A stretch of DNA of 7,287 nucleotides from contig JAHJNP010000081.1 in assembly GCA_018820745.1 (NCBI GenBank), forward strand, positions 1-7,287, given 5' to 3'. Position numbers and translations under genes: made by a program. Positions within the stretch are counted from its first letter, which is position 1. The number at the start of each line of letters is the position of its first letter. Positions 1 to 7,287 of the stretch are shown here, one piece after another. The notes under the pieces were generated by a model, which did not search any database, was not told the DNA's origin, and saw nothing but the letters and a program-made list of their open reading frames with translations. Source of the stretch: Gammaproteobacteria bacterium. Its GTDB lineage: Bacteria > Pseudomonadota > Gammaproteobacteria > Burkholderiales > Thiobacillaceae.

Positions 1-240
1 CGTAGTCTCAAACAGTTGCTCGTCGGCTATGCGCACGACATGGACATGGACAGCGCCGGCCGCGTGCTGCTGCCGCCGATGCTGCGCAAGTTCGCCGAAC
101 TCGATAAAAGCGTGGTGATGGTGGGGCAGGGCAGCAAGGTGGAGCTGTGGAACGAGGCGCGCTGGGAGGCGCAGGTGGCCCAGGCGCTGACCTTCAGCGA
201 CGATGCGCTGCCCCCCGAACTGGAAGGCTTTACGTTGTGA
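1..240 (+). CDS. mraZ: MraZ, C-terminal part (5' end outside window)
   Basis: MraZ is a DNA-binding regulator of the SpoVT/AbrB-like fold that acts on the promoter of the dcw cluster it heads. Frame 1 is open from the first base and ends with TGA at 238-240, giving 79 visible residues. MraZ proteins are usually about 140-150 residues, so roughly the N-terminal half lies upstream of the window. The visible part contains the family's second DxxxR motif (DSAGR) followed by [11 protein letters not shown], then [18 protein letters not shown], which is very typical of proteobacterial MraZ. The stop shares its last base with the rsmH start (TGATG). The start codon, the main operon promoter and the MraZ binding repeats would all be upstream and are not seen. 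A TTG at 16 could serve as a start for a naive gene caller, but the frame clearly continues upstream of it. Confidence 0.95.
   Translation, partial: RSLKQLLVGYAHDMDMDSAGRVLLPPMLRKFAELDKSVVMVGQGSKVELWNEARWEAQVAQALTFSDDALPPELEGFTL
222..227 (+). promoter_or_regulatory. Ribosome binding site of rsmH
   Basis: GGAAGG lies inside the end of mraZ, 12 bases before the ATG at 240. The spacing is long but usable. It supports the ATG at 240 over upstream in-frame alternatives; a GTG at 237 is also possible. Confidence 0.45.
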
Positions 241-1172
241 TGGAGACCGCCCATGTGCCGGTGCTGGCACAGGAGGCGGTGGCGGCACTGGCGATCAGGC
301 CCGACGGCATCTATGTCGACGCCACCTTCGGGCGTGGCGGCCACAGCCGGCTGATCCTGGCGCAACTGGGGCCGGCCGGCCGGCTGGTCGCGCTGGACCG
401 CGATCCCGACGCCATCCGCGCCGGGGCTGCCCTGCAGGACGCGCGGCTGACGCTGGTGCAAAGCCCGTTTTCGCGTTTGGGCGCGGTGCTCGACCAATTG
501 GGCGTGACGCAGGTGGATGGAATATTGCTGGATATCGGGGTGTCTTCGCCGCAACTCGATGACGCGACGCGCGGATTCAGCTTCCGCTTCGATGCGCCGC
601 TCGACATGCGCATGGATCCGGGAAGCGGGCTGTCGGCGGCGGACTGGCTGGCGACGGCGGAAGAGGGGGAGATCAGTGAAGTCATCCGCACCTACGGGGA
701 AGAGCGGTTTGCTAAATCGATTGCGCGCGCGATTGTTGCGGCACGCCAGGAAGCAGCCATCCGCAGCACCGGGCAACTGGCGAACCTCATCGCCGCGACG
801 ATCAAAAAGCGCGAGCCGGGGCAACACCCGGCGACCCGCAGCTTCCAGGCTATACGGATTTACATCAACCGCGAACTGGAAGAGCTGAGCGCCGTGCTGC
901 CGCAATGCGTGGACAAACTGAAACCCGGCGGACGGCTCGCGGTCATCAGTTTTCACTCGCTGGAAGACCGCATCGCCAAGCGCTTCATGCGCGACGAGGC
1001 CCAGGGTGAACAGGCGCCGCGCCGGCTGCCGATTCAGGCCGCCATGCTGAAGCCGGGGCGGTTGAGGCTGGTGGGCCGCGCGCAGCGCGCGAGCGGCGCC
1101 GAAGTGGCGGCCAACCCGCGGGCACGCAGCGCCGTGCTGCGGGTGGCGGAACGCATGGGCGAGGGAGCATGA
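240..1172 (+). CDS. rsmH: 16S rRNA (cytosine-1402-N4)-methyltransferase RsmH
   Basis: RsmH (older name MraW) transfers a methyl group from S-adenosylmethionine to N4 of C1402 in 16S rRNA, in the decoding centre of the 30S subunit. The 310-residue protein has the usual length and begins [14 protein letters not shown], the normal N-terminus of the family. The SAM-binding region is seen as [11 protein letters not shown] (about 26-36) and ALDRDP (51-56). These are followed by the family signature blocks [20 protein letters not shown] (about 95-114) and PLDMRMD (120-126), and near the end by [20 protein letters not shown] (231-250). I chose ATG 240 because it overlaps the mraZ stop by one base and matches the family N-terminus. 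The frame stays open upstream to 147, but only as an antiparallel reading of mraZ sequence. The stop overlaps the ftsL start by four bases (ATGA). No missing motif or frameshift is seen. Confidence 0.97.
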   Translation: METAHVPVLAQEAVAALAIRPDGIYVDATFGRGGHSRLILAQLGPAGRLVALDRDPDAIRAGAALQDARLTLVQSPFSRLGAVLDQLGVTQVDGILLDIGVSSPQLDDATRGFSFRFDAPLDMRMDPGSGLSAADWLATAEEGEISEVIRTYGEERFAKSIARAIVAARQEAAIRSTGQLANLIAATIKKREPGQHPATRSFQAIRIYINRELEELSAVLPQCVDKLKPGGRLAVISFHSLEDRIAKRFMRDEAQGEQAPRRLPIQAAMLKPGRLRLVGRAQRASGAEVAANPRARSAVLRVAERMGEGA

Positions 1173-1441
1173 GTCGTTTCAACGTCGTCATGGCGATGGC
1201 GTTGGTGGTGTGTGCGCTGGCCGTCATCCAGGCGCAGCATCGCTCGCGCACCTATTTTGTGGAGCTGGAACGGCTGAAGAAAGAGGCGCGCGTGTTGGAC
1301 GAGCAATGGGGCCAGCTGCAGTTGGAGCAGAGCACTTGGGCCAATCTGGCGCGGGTCGACAGGCTCGCGCGCACCCGGCTCGGCCTGGTCGAGCCGGCGC
1401 ATGACCGTGTGCGCATCGAAACGCTGGCAGACGCGCCATGA
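1169..1441 (+). CDS. ftsL: Cell division protein FtsL
   Basis: FtsL is a small bitopic membrane protein that forms a complex with FtsB and FtsQ and helps activate septal peptidoglycan synthesis by FtsW and FtsI. The 90-residue product has a very short cytoplasmic N-terminus and one membrane segment (about residues 4-20, [17 protein letters not shown]). A periplasmic coiled-coil-like stretch follows (about 27-60, rich in E, L, K, Q), ending in [15 protein letters not shown], a layout and C-terminal wording typical of betaproteobacterial FtsL. Sequence identity within this family is low, so the call rests largely on topology, size and position between rsmH and ftsI. The ATG at 1169 overlaps the rsmH stop as ATGA. 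The purine-rich GAGGGAG at 1161-1167 sits very close to it, so translation probably relies on coupling with rsmH. The gene ends in another ATGA overlap with ftsI. Confidence 0.92.
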   Translation: MSRFNVVMAMALVVCALAVIQAQHRSRTYFVELERLKKEARVLDEQWGQLQLEQSTWANLARVDRLARTRLGLVEPAHDRVRIETLADAP

Positions 1442-3177
1442 ACTACCACTCGAGGAAACTGCTCAAGCTCAATCTTGCCCCCTGGCGCATGGCGACGGTG
1501 GGCAGTCTGCTGCTTGCCGGACTGGCGGTGGTGGCGGGGCGGGCGTTCTACCTGCAGGGCCTCAATACCGATTACCTGCAGGGCAAGGGCGATGCGGTGG
1601 CCAACCGCAACCTCACCCTGCCCGCGCATCGCGGCCAGGTGTCGGACCGCAACGGCCAGTTGCTGGCGATCAGCACGCCGGTCGAATCGCTGTGGGCGCG
1701 TCCGGACGAACTCAAGCTGTCCGGCGACGAGCGCGCGCAACTGGCCAGGGTGCTCGGCGTGTCGCCGCAGGCGCTGGGGAAAACGCTGGCGCGCAAGACG
1801 CGCGGCGAGTTCAGCGTGCGGCGCCCGGTGACGCCGGACCAGGCGGTCAGGATCGCCGCGATGGGGGTGCCGGGCCTGCATCTACGCCGCGAATTTCGCC
1901 GCTACTACCCGGCGGGCGAAGTCGCCGCGCACGTGGTCGGCTTCACCAATGTGGATGATCTCGGCCAGGAAGGCGTCGAGCGCGCCTACCAGGACTGGCT
2001 GGCCGGACGCGAGGGCAAGCGCCGGATCCAGCGCGACCGTCGCGGCAACACCATCCGCGATCTGGCGCCGATCAGGACCGCGCAGATGGGCGGCAATCTG
2101 GCGCTGTCGCTCGATCTCAACATCCAGTACCTGGCGCACCGCGAACTGGCGGCGGCGATTGTTGCGCTCAAGGCCAAGGGCGGCAGCGTGGTGGTGCTCG
2201 ACGCCAAGACCGGCGAGATTCTCGCGCTGGCCAACCAGCCGATCTTCAATCCCAACAACCGCCGCAACTACAAGCCGGGGCCGATGCGCAACCGCGCGGT
2301 GATCGACACCTTCGAGCCCGGCTCCACCATCAAGCCCTTCGTCGCGGCGGCGGTGCTGGAGCGCGGCCTGTATCGCCCCGACAGCGTAATCGACACGCCG
2401 GAAACCTGGCGCGTCGGCGCCAAGCTGGTGCGCGACAGCCACCCGCATCCCCAATTGACGGTGAGCGAAATTATCCAGAAGTCGAGCAACGTCGGCGCGG
2501 TGAAGCTGGCCATGTCGCTGACCCCGCAGCAATACTGGGACGTGCTGCACCGCTCCGGCTTCGGCCAGTTGCCGGGGTCGGGCTTTCCCGGCGAGACCGC
2601 CGGGCGCCTGCGCGATGCCGCCACCTGGAAGCCGGTCGAGCACGCCACCATGGCCTACGGCTACGGCCTGTCGGTCAGCCTGCTGCAGCTGACCCGCGCC
2701 TACATGGCGTTTGCCAACGACGGCGAAGTGATGCCGCTGTCGTTCCTCAAGCGCGAACCGCAGGAAATCGTCGGCGAGCGGGTGTTCTCTCCGGGAGTGG
2801 CACGCAAAGTGCGCGCCATGCTGGAAACGGTAACGCAGGAAGGCGGCACCGGCACGCGCACCCAGGTGCCAGGCTATCGCGTGGCCGGCAAGACCGGCAC
2901 CGCGCACAAGCTGGTCGACGGCCGTTACGCGCCCGATATCTTTCTGTCCTCCTTCGTCGGAATGGCGCCGGCGTCCAACCCGCGCCTCATTATCGGGGTG
3001 GTGATCGACGAGCCGTCCGGCGGGGTGTACTACGGCGGCAGCACGGCCGGCCCGGTGTTTGCGCAGGTGATGGCCGCCAGCCTGCGTCAGCTCGCGGTGC
3101 CGCCGGATGCGCCGGAAACCGCAACGCGGGTGACGCAGAACGCGGTGCCGGTGGCACGTGTAGGAGGAGGCGCGTGA
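1438..3177 (+). CDS. ftsI: Septal peptidoglycan transpeptidase FtsI (PBP3)
   Basis: FtsI is the class B penicillin-binding protein that cross-links peptidoglycan at the division site as partner of FtsW. The 579-residue protein has a short basic cytoplasmic tail, one membrane anchor (about 18-39), and the class B dimerisation/pedestal domain beginning with RGQVSDRNG (65-73). The transpeptidase domain follows. All three active-site motifs are present: STIK with the acylated serine at S296, SSN at 349-351, and KTGT at 485-488. YYGGSTAGPVF near the end is typical of the family. Length matches E. coli FtsI (588). The ATG at 1438 overlaps the ftsL stop (ATGA); no clear Shine-Dalgarno precedes it, which fits translational coupling. 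The last 25 or so residues after the domain are low-complexity and probably not essential. The stop shares its A with the murE start. Confidence 0.97.
   Translation: MNYHSRKLLKLNLAPWRMATVGSLLLAGLAVVAGRAFYLQGLNTDYLQGKGDAVANRNLTLPAHRGQVSDRNGQLLAISTPVESLWARPDELKLSGDERAQLARVLGVSPQALGKTLARKTRGEFSVRRPVTPDQAVRIAAMGVPGLHLRREFRRYYPAGEVAAHVVGFTNVDDLGQEGVERAYQDWLAGREGKRRIQRDRRGNTIRDLAPIRTAQMGGNLALSLDLNIQYLAHRELAAAIVALKAKGGSVVVLDAKTGEILALANQPIFNPNNRRNYKPGPMRNRAVIDTFEPGSTIKPFVAAAVLERGLYRPDSVIDTPETWRVGAKLVRDSHPHPQLTVSEIIQKSSNVGAVKLAMSLTPQQYWDVLHRSGFGQLPGSGFPGETAGRLRDAATWKPVEHATMAYGYGLSVSLLQLTRAYMAFANDGEVMPLSFLKREPQEIVGERVFSPGVARKVRAMLETVTQEGGTGTRTQVPGYRVAGKTGTAHKLVDGRYAPDIFLSSFVGMAPASNPRLIIGVVIDEPSGGVYYGGSTAGPVFAQVMAASLRQLAVPPDAPETATRVTQNAVPVARVGGGA
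3162..3170 (+). promoter_or_regulatory. Strong ribosome binding site of murE
   Basis: AGGAGGAGG is the best Shine-Dalgarno match in the window. It sits 6 bases before ATG 3177 and only 3 before the in-frame GTG 3174, so it favours the ATG as the murE start. It lies within the last codons of ftsI. Confidence 0.8.
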
Positions 3178-4661
3178 TGGCGAATCCCCAAAAGAACACA
3201 AGCAATCCGGCCACACCGCCAGCGATCCGCGAATCCGTGCAGCACATTCTGGAGCGGCTCGGCATTGCCGTCACCGAGCTCGTCAGCGACAGTCGCAAGG
3301 CCATGCCGGGTACGGTGTTCGCCGCCTACCCCGGAGAGGCGCGCGACGGCCGCGACTTCATCGCACAGGCGGTGGCGCAGCGCGTCGACGGCGTGCTGTG
3401 GGAGGCCGATCACTACCAGTGGGATCCTGCGCTCGCCATTCCCAATGCCGGGGTGGCCGGGCTGAAAAACCGCATCGGCGAAATCGCCGCCCATGTCTAC
3501 GGCGAGCCTTCGCGCGCGCTGCACATGGTCGGCATCACCGGCACCAACGGCAAGACCTCGGTGGCGCACTGGGTCGCGCAGGCCTTCTCGCAGCTGGGGC
3601 GCAAGACCGCCGTCATCGGTACCGTCGGCAACGGCTTCCCCGGCGCGCTCACGCCGGCGCTCAACACCACGCCCGACGCCATTGAACTGCAGCGGCGGCT
3701 CGCGCATTACCGGCAGCAGGGCGCGACCGCGTGCGCGATGGAGGTGTCGTCGCACGGGCTGGCGCAGGGACGGATCAACGGAACACAATTCAGCGTCGCG
3801 GTGCTGACCAACCTGTCGCGCGACCACCTCGATTACCACGGCGACATGGACAGCTATGCCGCCGCCAAGGCGCGCCTGTTCAGATGGCCGGGGCTGGAGT
3901 GGGTGGTGGTCAATGTCGACGACGCCTTCGGCCAGCGGCTGGAAGCGGAGACGCGGCTGGCGAGCGTCGCCGGCTACGGCTTCCAGCGCGGCGCCGTGGT
4001 GGGCGAAAAGCTGCGCCTGTCGCAGGCCGGCCTGCACCTCGCGGTGCGCACCGACTGGGGCAATGCCGAAGTCGATGCGCCGCTGTTGGGCCGCTTCAAC
4101 GCCGCCAACCTGCTGGCGGTGCTGACCACCCTGCTGGTTTCCGGCGTGAAGCTGGACGATGCCTGTCAGGCGCTGGCACACATCACGCCGCCGCCGGGAC
4201 GGATGCAGACCCTCGGCGGCAACGCCCATCCGCTGGTGGTGGTGGACTACGCCCACACCCCCGACGCGCTGGAAAAAGTGCTCGCCACCCTGCGCGAAAT
4301 CGTCAGCGGCGGGCGCCTGATCTGCGTCTTCGGCTGCGGCGGCAACCGCGACCGCGGCAAGCGCCCGCTGATGGGGAAGGCCGCCACTGCAGGCGCCGAC
4401 GAAGTCTGGATCACCTGCGACAACCCGCGCAACGAAGACCCGCGCCGCATCATCGACGACATCCTGGCCGGAACGGCTGGCAAGCCGCACGTCGAGCCGG
4501 ATCGCGCACGCGCGATTTTCGAGGCCATCGGCGGCGCGCATCACGGCGACGTGGTGGTGATCGCCGTCAAGGGCCACGAGGACTACCAGGAAATCGCCGG
4601 CGAGCGGCTGCCGTTCTCCGACGTAGCGGTTGCCAGGAAAGCCCTGGAGGCATGGACATGA
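3177..4661 (+). CDS. murE: UDP-MurNAc-L-Ala-D-Glu:meso-diaminopimelate ligase MurE
   Basis: MurE is a cytoplasmic ATP-dependent amide ligase that adds the third amino acid to the UDP-MurNAc-dipeptide. The 494-residue protein has the three-domain Mur ligase layout. An N-terminal UDP-binding domain carries SDSRKAMPGTVF (37-48). A central ATPase domain has the P-loop GITGTNGKTS (119-128), EVSSHGL, and a lysine in YAAAKARLF (K231) at the position carbamylated in known MurE. A C-terminal domain contains VDYAHTPDAL, FGCGGNRDRGKRPLM and DNPRNEDP. DNPR at 415-418 is the known signature for meso-diaminopimelate rather than lysine, which fits a Gram-negative organism. ATG 3177 is chosen by the strong ribosome binding site; GTG 3174 would add one residue. 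It overlaps the ftsI stop by one base, and murF starts within its stop (ATGA). Nothing appears damaged. Confidence 0.97.
   Translation: MANPQKNTSNPATPPAIRESVQHILERLGIAVTELVSDSRKAMPGTVFAAYPGEARDGRDFIAQAVAQRVDGVLWEADHYQWDPALAIPNAGVAGLKNRIGEIAAHVYGEPSRALHMVGITGTNGKTSVAHWVAQAFSQLGRKTAVIGTVGNGFPGALTPALNTTPDAIELQRRLAHYRQQGATACAMEVSSHGLAQGRINGTQFSVAVLTNLSRDHLDYHGDMDSYAAAKARLFRWPGLEWVVVNVDDAFGQRLEAETRLASVAGYGFQRGAVVGEKLRLSQAGLHLAVRTDWGNAEVDAPLLGRFNAANLLAVLTTLLVSGVKLDDACQALAHITPPPGRMQTLGGNAHPLVVVDYAHTPDALEKVLATLREIVSGGRLICVFGCGGNRDRGKRPLMGKAATAGADEVWITCDNPRNEDPRRIIDDILAGTAGKPHVEPDRARAIFEAIGGAHHGDVVVIAVKGHEDYQEIAGERLPFSDVAVARKALEAWT
4646..4650 (+). promoter_or_regulatory. Ribosome binding site that selects the murF start
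   Basis: GGAGG lies 7 bases before ATG 4658 but only 1 base before the in-frame ATG 4652, and 13 before ATG 4664. This makes 4658, which also forms an ATGA overlap with the murE stop, the most likely start. Confidence 0.7.
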
Positions 4662-6046
4662 GCATGATGCGTCTGTCCGAAGCCGCCGCCATGCTCGGCG
4701 TGCCGTTCGGCGGGGTGGATGCCGAGGTGCTGCGCGTCTCCACCGACAGCCGCACCATCCAGCCGGGCGATCTCTTCATCGCGCTGCGCGGCGAGAAATT
4801 CGACGGCGGCAGGTTTGCCGCGCAGGCGCTGCAGCGGGGCGCGGCCGGCGTGGTGCTGGACGCCGCGCAGGCGCCCGACATGACGGCGGCCATCCGCGTC
4901 GACGACACCCGTCTCGCGCTCGGCAGGCTGGCCGCCGCCTGGCGCCGGCGTTTCGCGATTCCGCTCGCCGCCATCACCGGCAGCAACGGCAAAACCACGG
5001 TGAAGGAAATGCTGGCGGCCATCCTGCGGGTGGAGGCGGGTTCCGACGATGCGGTGCTCGCCACCGAGGGCAATCTCAACAACGACATCGGCCTGCCGCT
5101 GATGCTGCTGCGCCTGCGCCAGACGCATCAGTTCGCCGTGCTGGAAATGGGCATGAACCACGCGGGCGAAATCGATTACCTGACGCGGCTGGCGCGGCCG
5201 GACGTGGCGCTGGTCAACAACGCAATGACCGCGCACGTCGGCTTTCTCGGCTCGATCGAAAACATCGCCCGCGCCAAGGGCGAAATCTTCAACGGCCTGA
5301 CGGACGCCGGCATTGCGGTGTTCAACGCCGACGACCCGCATGCCGAGTTGTGGCGCGAATCCAACGCGCGGCGCTGCATTGTCGATTTCGGCATCAGGCA
5401 GCCGGCCTCGGTGCGCGGGCAATACCACCCCCGCGATTTCGGTTCGGCGCTTGCCGTCACCCTGCCCCACGCCTGCCTCGACATCGCGCTGCAGGTGCCG
5501 GGGGAGCACAACGCGATGAATGCGCTCGCCGCCGCCGCCGTCGCCTTCGCGCTCGACGTCAGCCTGCGCAGCATCGACGTGGGGCTGTCCGGCTTCACCG
5601 GCGTCAAGGGACGCCTGCAAAGAAAGTCTGCCCTGCACGGCAGCACCTTCATCGACGACACCTACAACGCCAACCCGGATTCGGTAAAAGCGGCGCTGGC
5701 GGTGCTGGCACAGCAGCCCGGCCGGAAAGTGCTGGTGCTGGGCGACATGGGCGAACTGGGCGACGACGCCGCGGCCATGCATGCGCAGATCGGCCTCGCC
5801 GCGCGCGACGCGGGTGTCGACCGGCTGCTGGCCCTGGGCGAGCTGACCCGGGAGACTGTCGGCGCATTCGGCGCCGGTGCGATGTATTTCGAGCGCATCC
5901 AGGAACTGCTCGCCGAACTCGAGAACGAACTTACGTCCGACACCACCGTGCTGGTGAAGGGCTCGCGTTTCATGCAGATGGACCGCGTGGTCAACAGTTT
6001 TACGGAATGCCCGGCGGACCCACGGCCCGGGCACGAGGGACACTGA
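4658..6046 (+). CDS. murF: UDP-MurNAc-tripeptide:D-Ala-D-Ala ligase MurF
   Basis: MurF is the last cytoplasmic Mur ligase; it adds D-alanyl-D-alanine to give UDP-MurNAc-pentapeptide, the substrate of MraY. The 462-residue protein has an N-terminal substrate domain with [13 protein letters not shown] (28-40) and an ATPase domain with the P-loop GSNGKTT (108-114). Further family blocks are [11 protein letters not shown] (137-147), [10 protein letters not shown] (163-172) and [20 protein letters not shown] (187-206). The C-terminal domain carries [11 protein letters not shown] (333-343), LGDMGELG (361-368) and [13 protein letters not shown] (433-445). These blocks distinguish MurF from MurC, MurD and MurE. 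Start 4658 is set by GGAGG spacing and the ATGA overlap with murE; 4652 would add two residues. The same frame is open far upstream, but that is an overprint of murE. The final dozen residues (after about 450) are polar and not conserved. One base separates its stop from mraY. Confidence 0.96.
   Translation: MSMMRLSEAAAMLGVPFGGVDAEVLRVSTDSRTIQPGDLFIALRGEKFDGGRFAAQALQRGAAGVVLDAAQAPDMTAAIRVDDTRLALGRLAAAWRRRFAIPLAAITGSNGKTTVKEMLAAILRVEAGSDDAVLATEGNLNNDIGLPLMLLRLRQTHQFAVLEMGMNHAGEIDYLTRLARPDVALVNNAMTAHVGFLGSIENIARAKGEIFNGLTDAGIAVFNADDPHAELWRESNARRCIVDFGIRQPASVRGQYHPRDFGSALAVTLPHACLDIALQVPGEHNAMNALAAAAVAFALDVSLRSIDVGLSGFTGVKGRLQRKSALHGSTFIDDTYNANPDSVKAALAVLAQQPGRKVLVLGDMGELGDDAAAMHAQIGLAARDAGVDRLLALGELTRETVGAFGAGAMYFERIQELLAELENELTSDTTVLVKGSRFMQMDRVVNSFTECPADPRPGHEGH
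6035..6040 (+). promoter_or_regulatory. Ribosome binding site of mraY
   Basis: GAGGGA lies 7 bases before ATG 6048, inside the last codons of murF. Spacing is ideal and supports that start. Confidence 0.65.
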
Positions 6047-6047
6047 C

Positions 6048-7129
<1,082 letters not shown>

Positions 7130-7133
<4 letters not shown>

Positions 7134-7287
7134 CCGCAACCAGGATGAAACGCATCACGGGAAGGTTCGGGGGAGACTCACGTGCTGGCAGCGCCGGCAC
7201 GTTATGGCGACACCATAACCTGCCCGTGCGTTTCTGGATCATCAGCATGATGCTGGTGCTTATTGGCCTGTCGAGTCTGAAATTGAG
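7130..7287 (+). CDS. Possible small open frame fused to a MraY tail copy (3' end outside window)
   Basis: An open frame starts with the ATG at 7130, inside the mraY stop overlap (ATGA), and runs without a stop to the window end, giving at least 52 residues. A second in-frame ATG is at 7145. The first 30 or so residues begin [15 protein letters not shown] and are polar and basic, resembling no family I know. From 7226 the frame coincides with the MraY frame, so the end is [10 protein letters not shown] onwards, identical to the last MraY membrane helix. If the missing bases match copy 1, the product would be 53 residues and would again end in ATGA. The upstream purines are weak as a ribosome site, though coupling to mraY could work. 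It may be a fortuitous frame produced by the duplication; the first codons could also be a displaced start of the next gene. I do not claim a function. Confidence 0.25.
7180..7202. repeat. Hairpin 1 (inverted repeat)
   Basis: The arms ACGTGCTGGC (7180-7189) and GCCGGCACGT (7193-7202) pair over 10 positions, nine Watson-Crick and one G-T, around a three-base AGC loop. There is no T-run after it, so it does not look like an intrinsic terminator on either strand. It shares two bases with the next hairpin. Confidence 0.8.
7201..7219. repeat. Hairpin 2 (inverted repeat)
   Basis: GTTATGG (7201-7207) pairs perfectly with CCATAAC (7213-7219) around a CGACA loop. It directly abuts hairpin 1 and ends six bases before the second mraY tail copy. 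It is richer in AT than its surroundings. It is not followed by a T-run. It could be a recombinase or integrase binding palindrome or a remnant of a repetitive palindromic element, but no protein in the window supports either. Confidence 0.75.
7226..7287 (+). repeat. Direct repeat, copy 2 (displaced mraY 3' end, reaches window end)
   Basis: This copy matches 7068-7129 at 60 of 62 bases, with a period of 158 bp. In frame 2 it reads the same residues as MraY 341-360. The window ends before any divergence, so the true length of the repeat, and what follows it, cannot be seen. The copy lacks the rest of mraY and cannot by itself make an enzyme. Confidence 0.95.

Larger units (their letters stand above)
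7134..7225. other. Unrecognised 92-bp spacer between two mraY tail copies
   Basis: This is the only stretch of the window not explained by a known gene. It begins right after the mraY stop and ends where the second tail copy begins. It holds two adjacent hairpins in its right half. I see no MurD nucleotide-binding start (the G-x-G-x-[ST]-G type pattern near the N-terminus), no tRNA, no transposase fragment and no T-run terminator. Confidence 0.7.

Noticed and set aside
16..240. TTG at 16 as the true start of mraZ
   Set aside because: The frame continues to the first base of the window and the encoded residues before it fit MraZ; the 5' part is simply outside.
3087..4577. Long - strand open frame of 496 codons opposite murE
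   Set aside because: It is an antisense shadow of a high-GC gene whose codon positions avoid stops on the other strand. The product is H, R and A rich with no known motif. Similar shadows at 27-956, 1882-3216 and 4583-6097 were rejected for the same reason.
3731..4657. Long open + strand frame continuous with murF, which would give a 771-residue fusion
   Set aside because: The upstream part overprints murE, is very rich in R, G, A and P with no recognisable domain, and the murF start at 4658 has a proper ribosome binding site and family N-terminus.
7180..7219. Intrinsic transcription terminator after mraY
   Set aside because: The hairpins lack a T-run on either side in the appropriate orientation, and a terminator here would cut the operon before essential downstream genes.
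7201..7219. Integron attC-like site because of GTT and AAC ends
   Set aside because: The order of the arms is opposite to the attC core arrangement, the pattern does not fit GTTRRRY, and no integrase or cassette is visible.
7226..7230. GTGCG at the left edge of the second repeat copy, like the 5' end of a group II intron
   Set aside because: The same bases are codons 341-342 of mraY in copy 1, and there is no domain V-like hairpin or reverse transcriptase, so the match is coincidental.

Overview
The window is a run of seven co-directional (+ strand) genes from the division and cell wall (dcw) cluster of a Gram-negative bacterium, in the order mraZ (3' part only), rsmH, ftsL, ftsI, murE, murF, mraY. 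The high GC content, this gene order, the meso-diaminopimelate type of MurE (DNPR motif) and the wording of the proteins suggest a betaproteobacterium, perhaps of the Nitrosomonadales/Thiobacillus kind. The class is a fairly confident inference; anything finer is a guess.

Layout: 1-240 holds the C-terminal half of MraZ, the cluster's transcriptional regulator. Next come rsmH (240-1172, 16S rRNA methyltransferase), ftsL (1169-1441, divisome scaffold), ftsI (1438-3177, septal transpeptidase PBP3), murE (3177-4661), murF (4658-6046) and mraY (6048-7133). The genes are packed with overlaps of 1 or 4 bases, or a single-base gap. No internal terminator or obvious promoter is visible, so the set looks like one translationally coupled operon. 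MurE and MurF complete the cytoplasmic UDP-MurNAc-pentapeptide, MraY transfers it to the lipid carrier to give lipid I, and FtsI with FtsL acts after export, cross-linking peptidoglycan at the septum. All six complete genes carry their expected catalytic motifs and are of normal length.

The unusual part is the last 154 bases (7134-7287). In a betaproteobacterial dcw cluster murD would be expected after mraY. Instead there is about 92 bp of sequence I do not recognise, with two back-to-back hairpins (7180-7202 and 7201-7219). A second, 60/62-identical copy of the last 62 bp of mraY (7226-7287) follows, and the window stops inside it. The two differences are silent in the MraY frame. The first copy is the functional end of mraY. 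A short open frame starts at an ATG overlapping the mraY stop, runs through the hairpins and reads into the second copy in the MraY reading frame. This could be the scar or edge of an element that integrated into the 3' end of mraY, a local tandem duplication with a 158-bp period, or an assembly chimera at a contig end. The sequence alone cannot decide between these.
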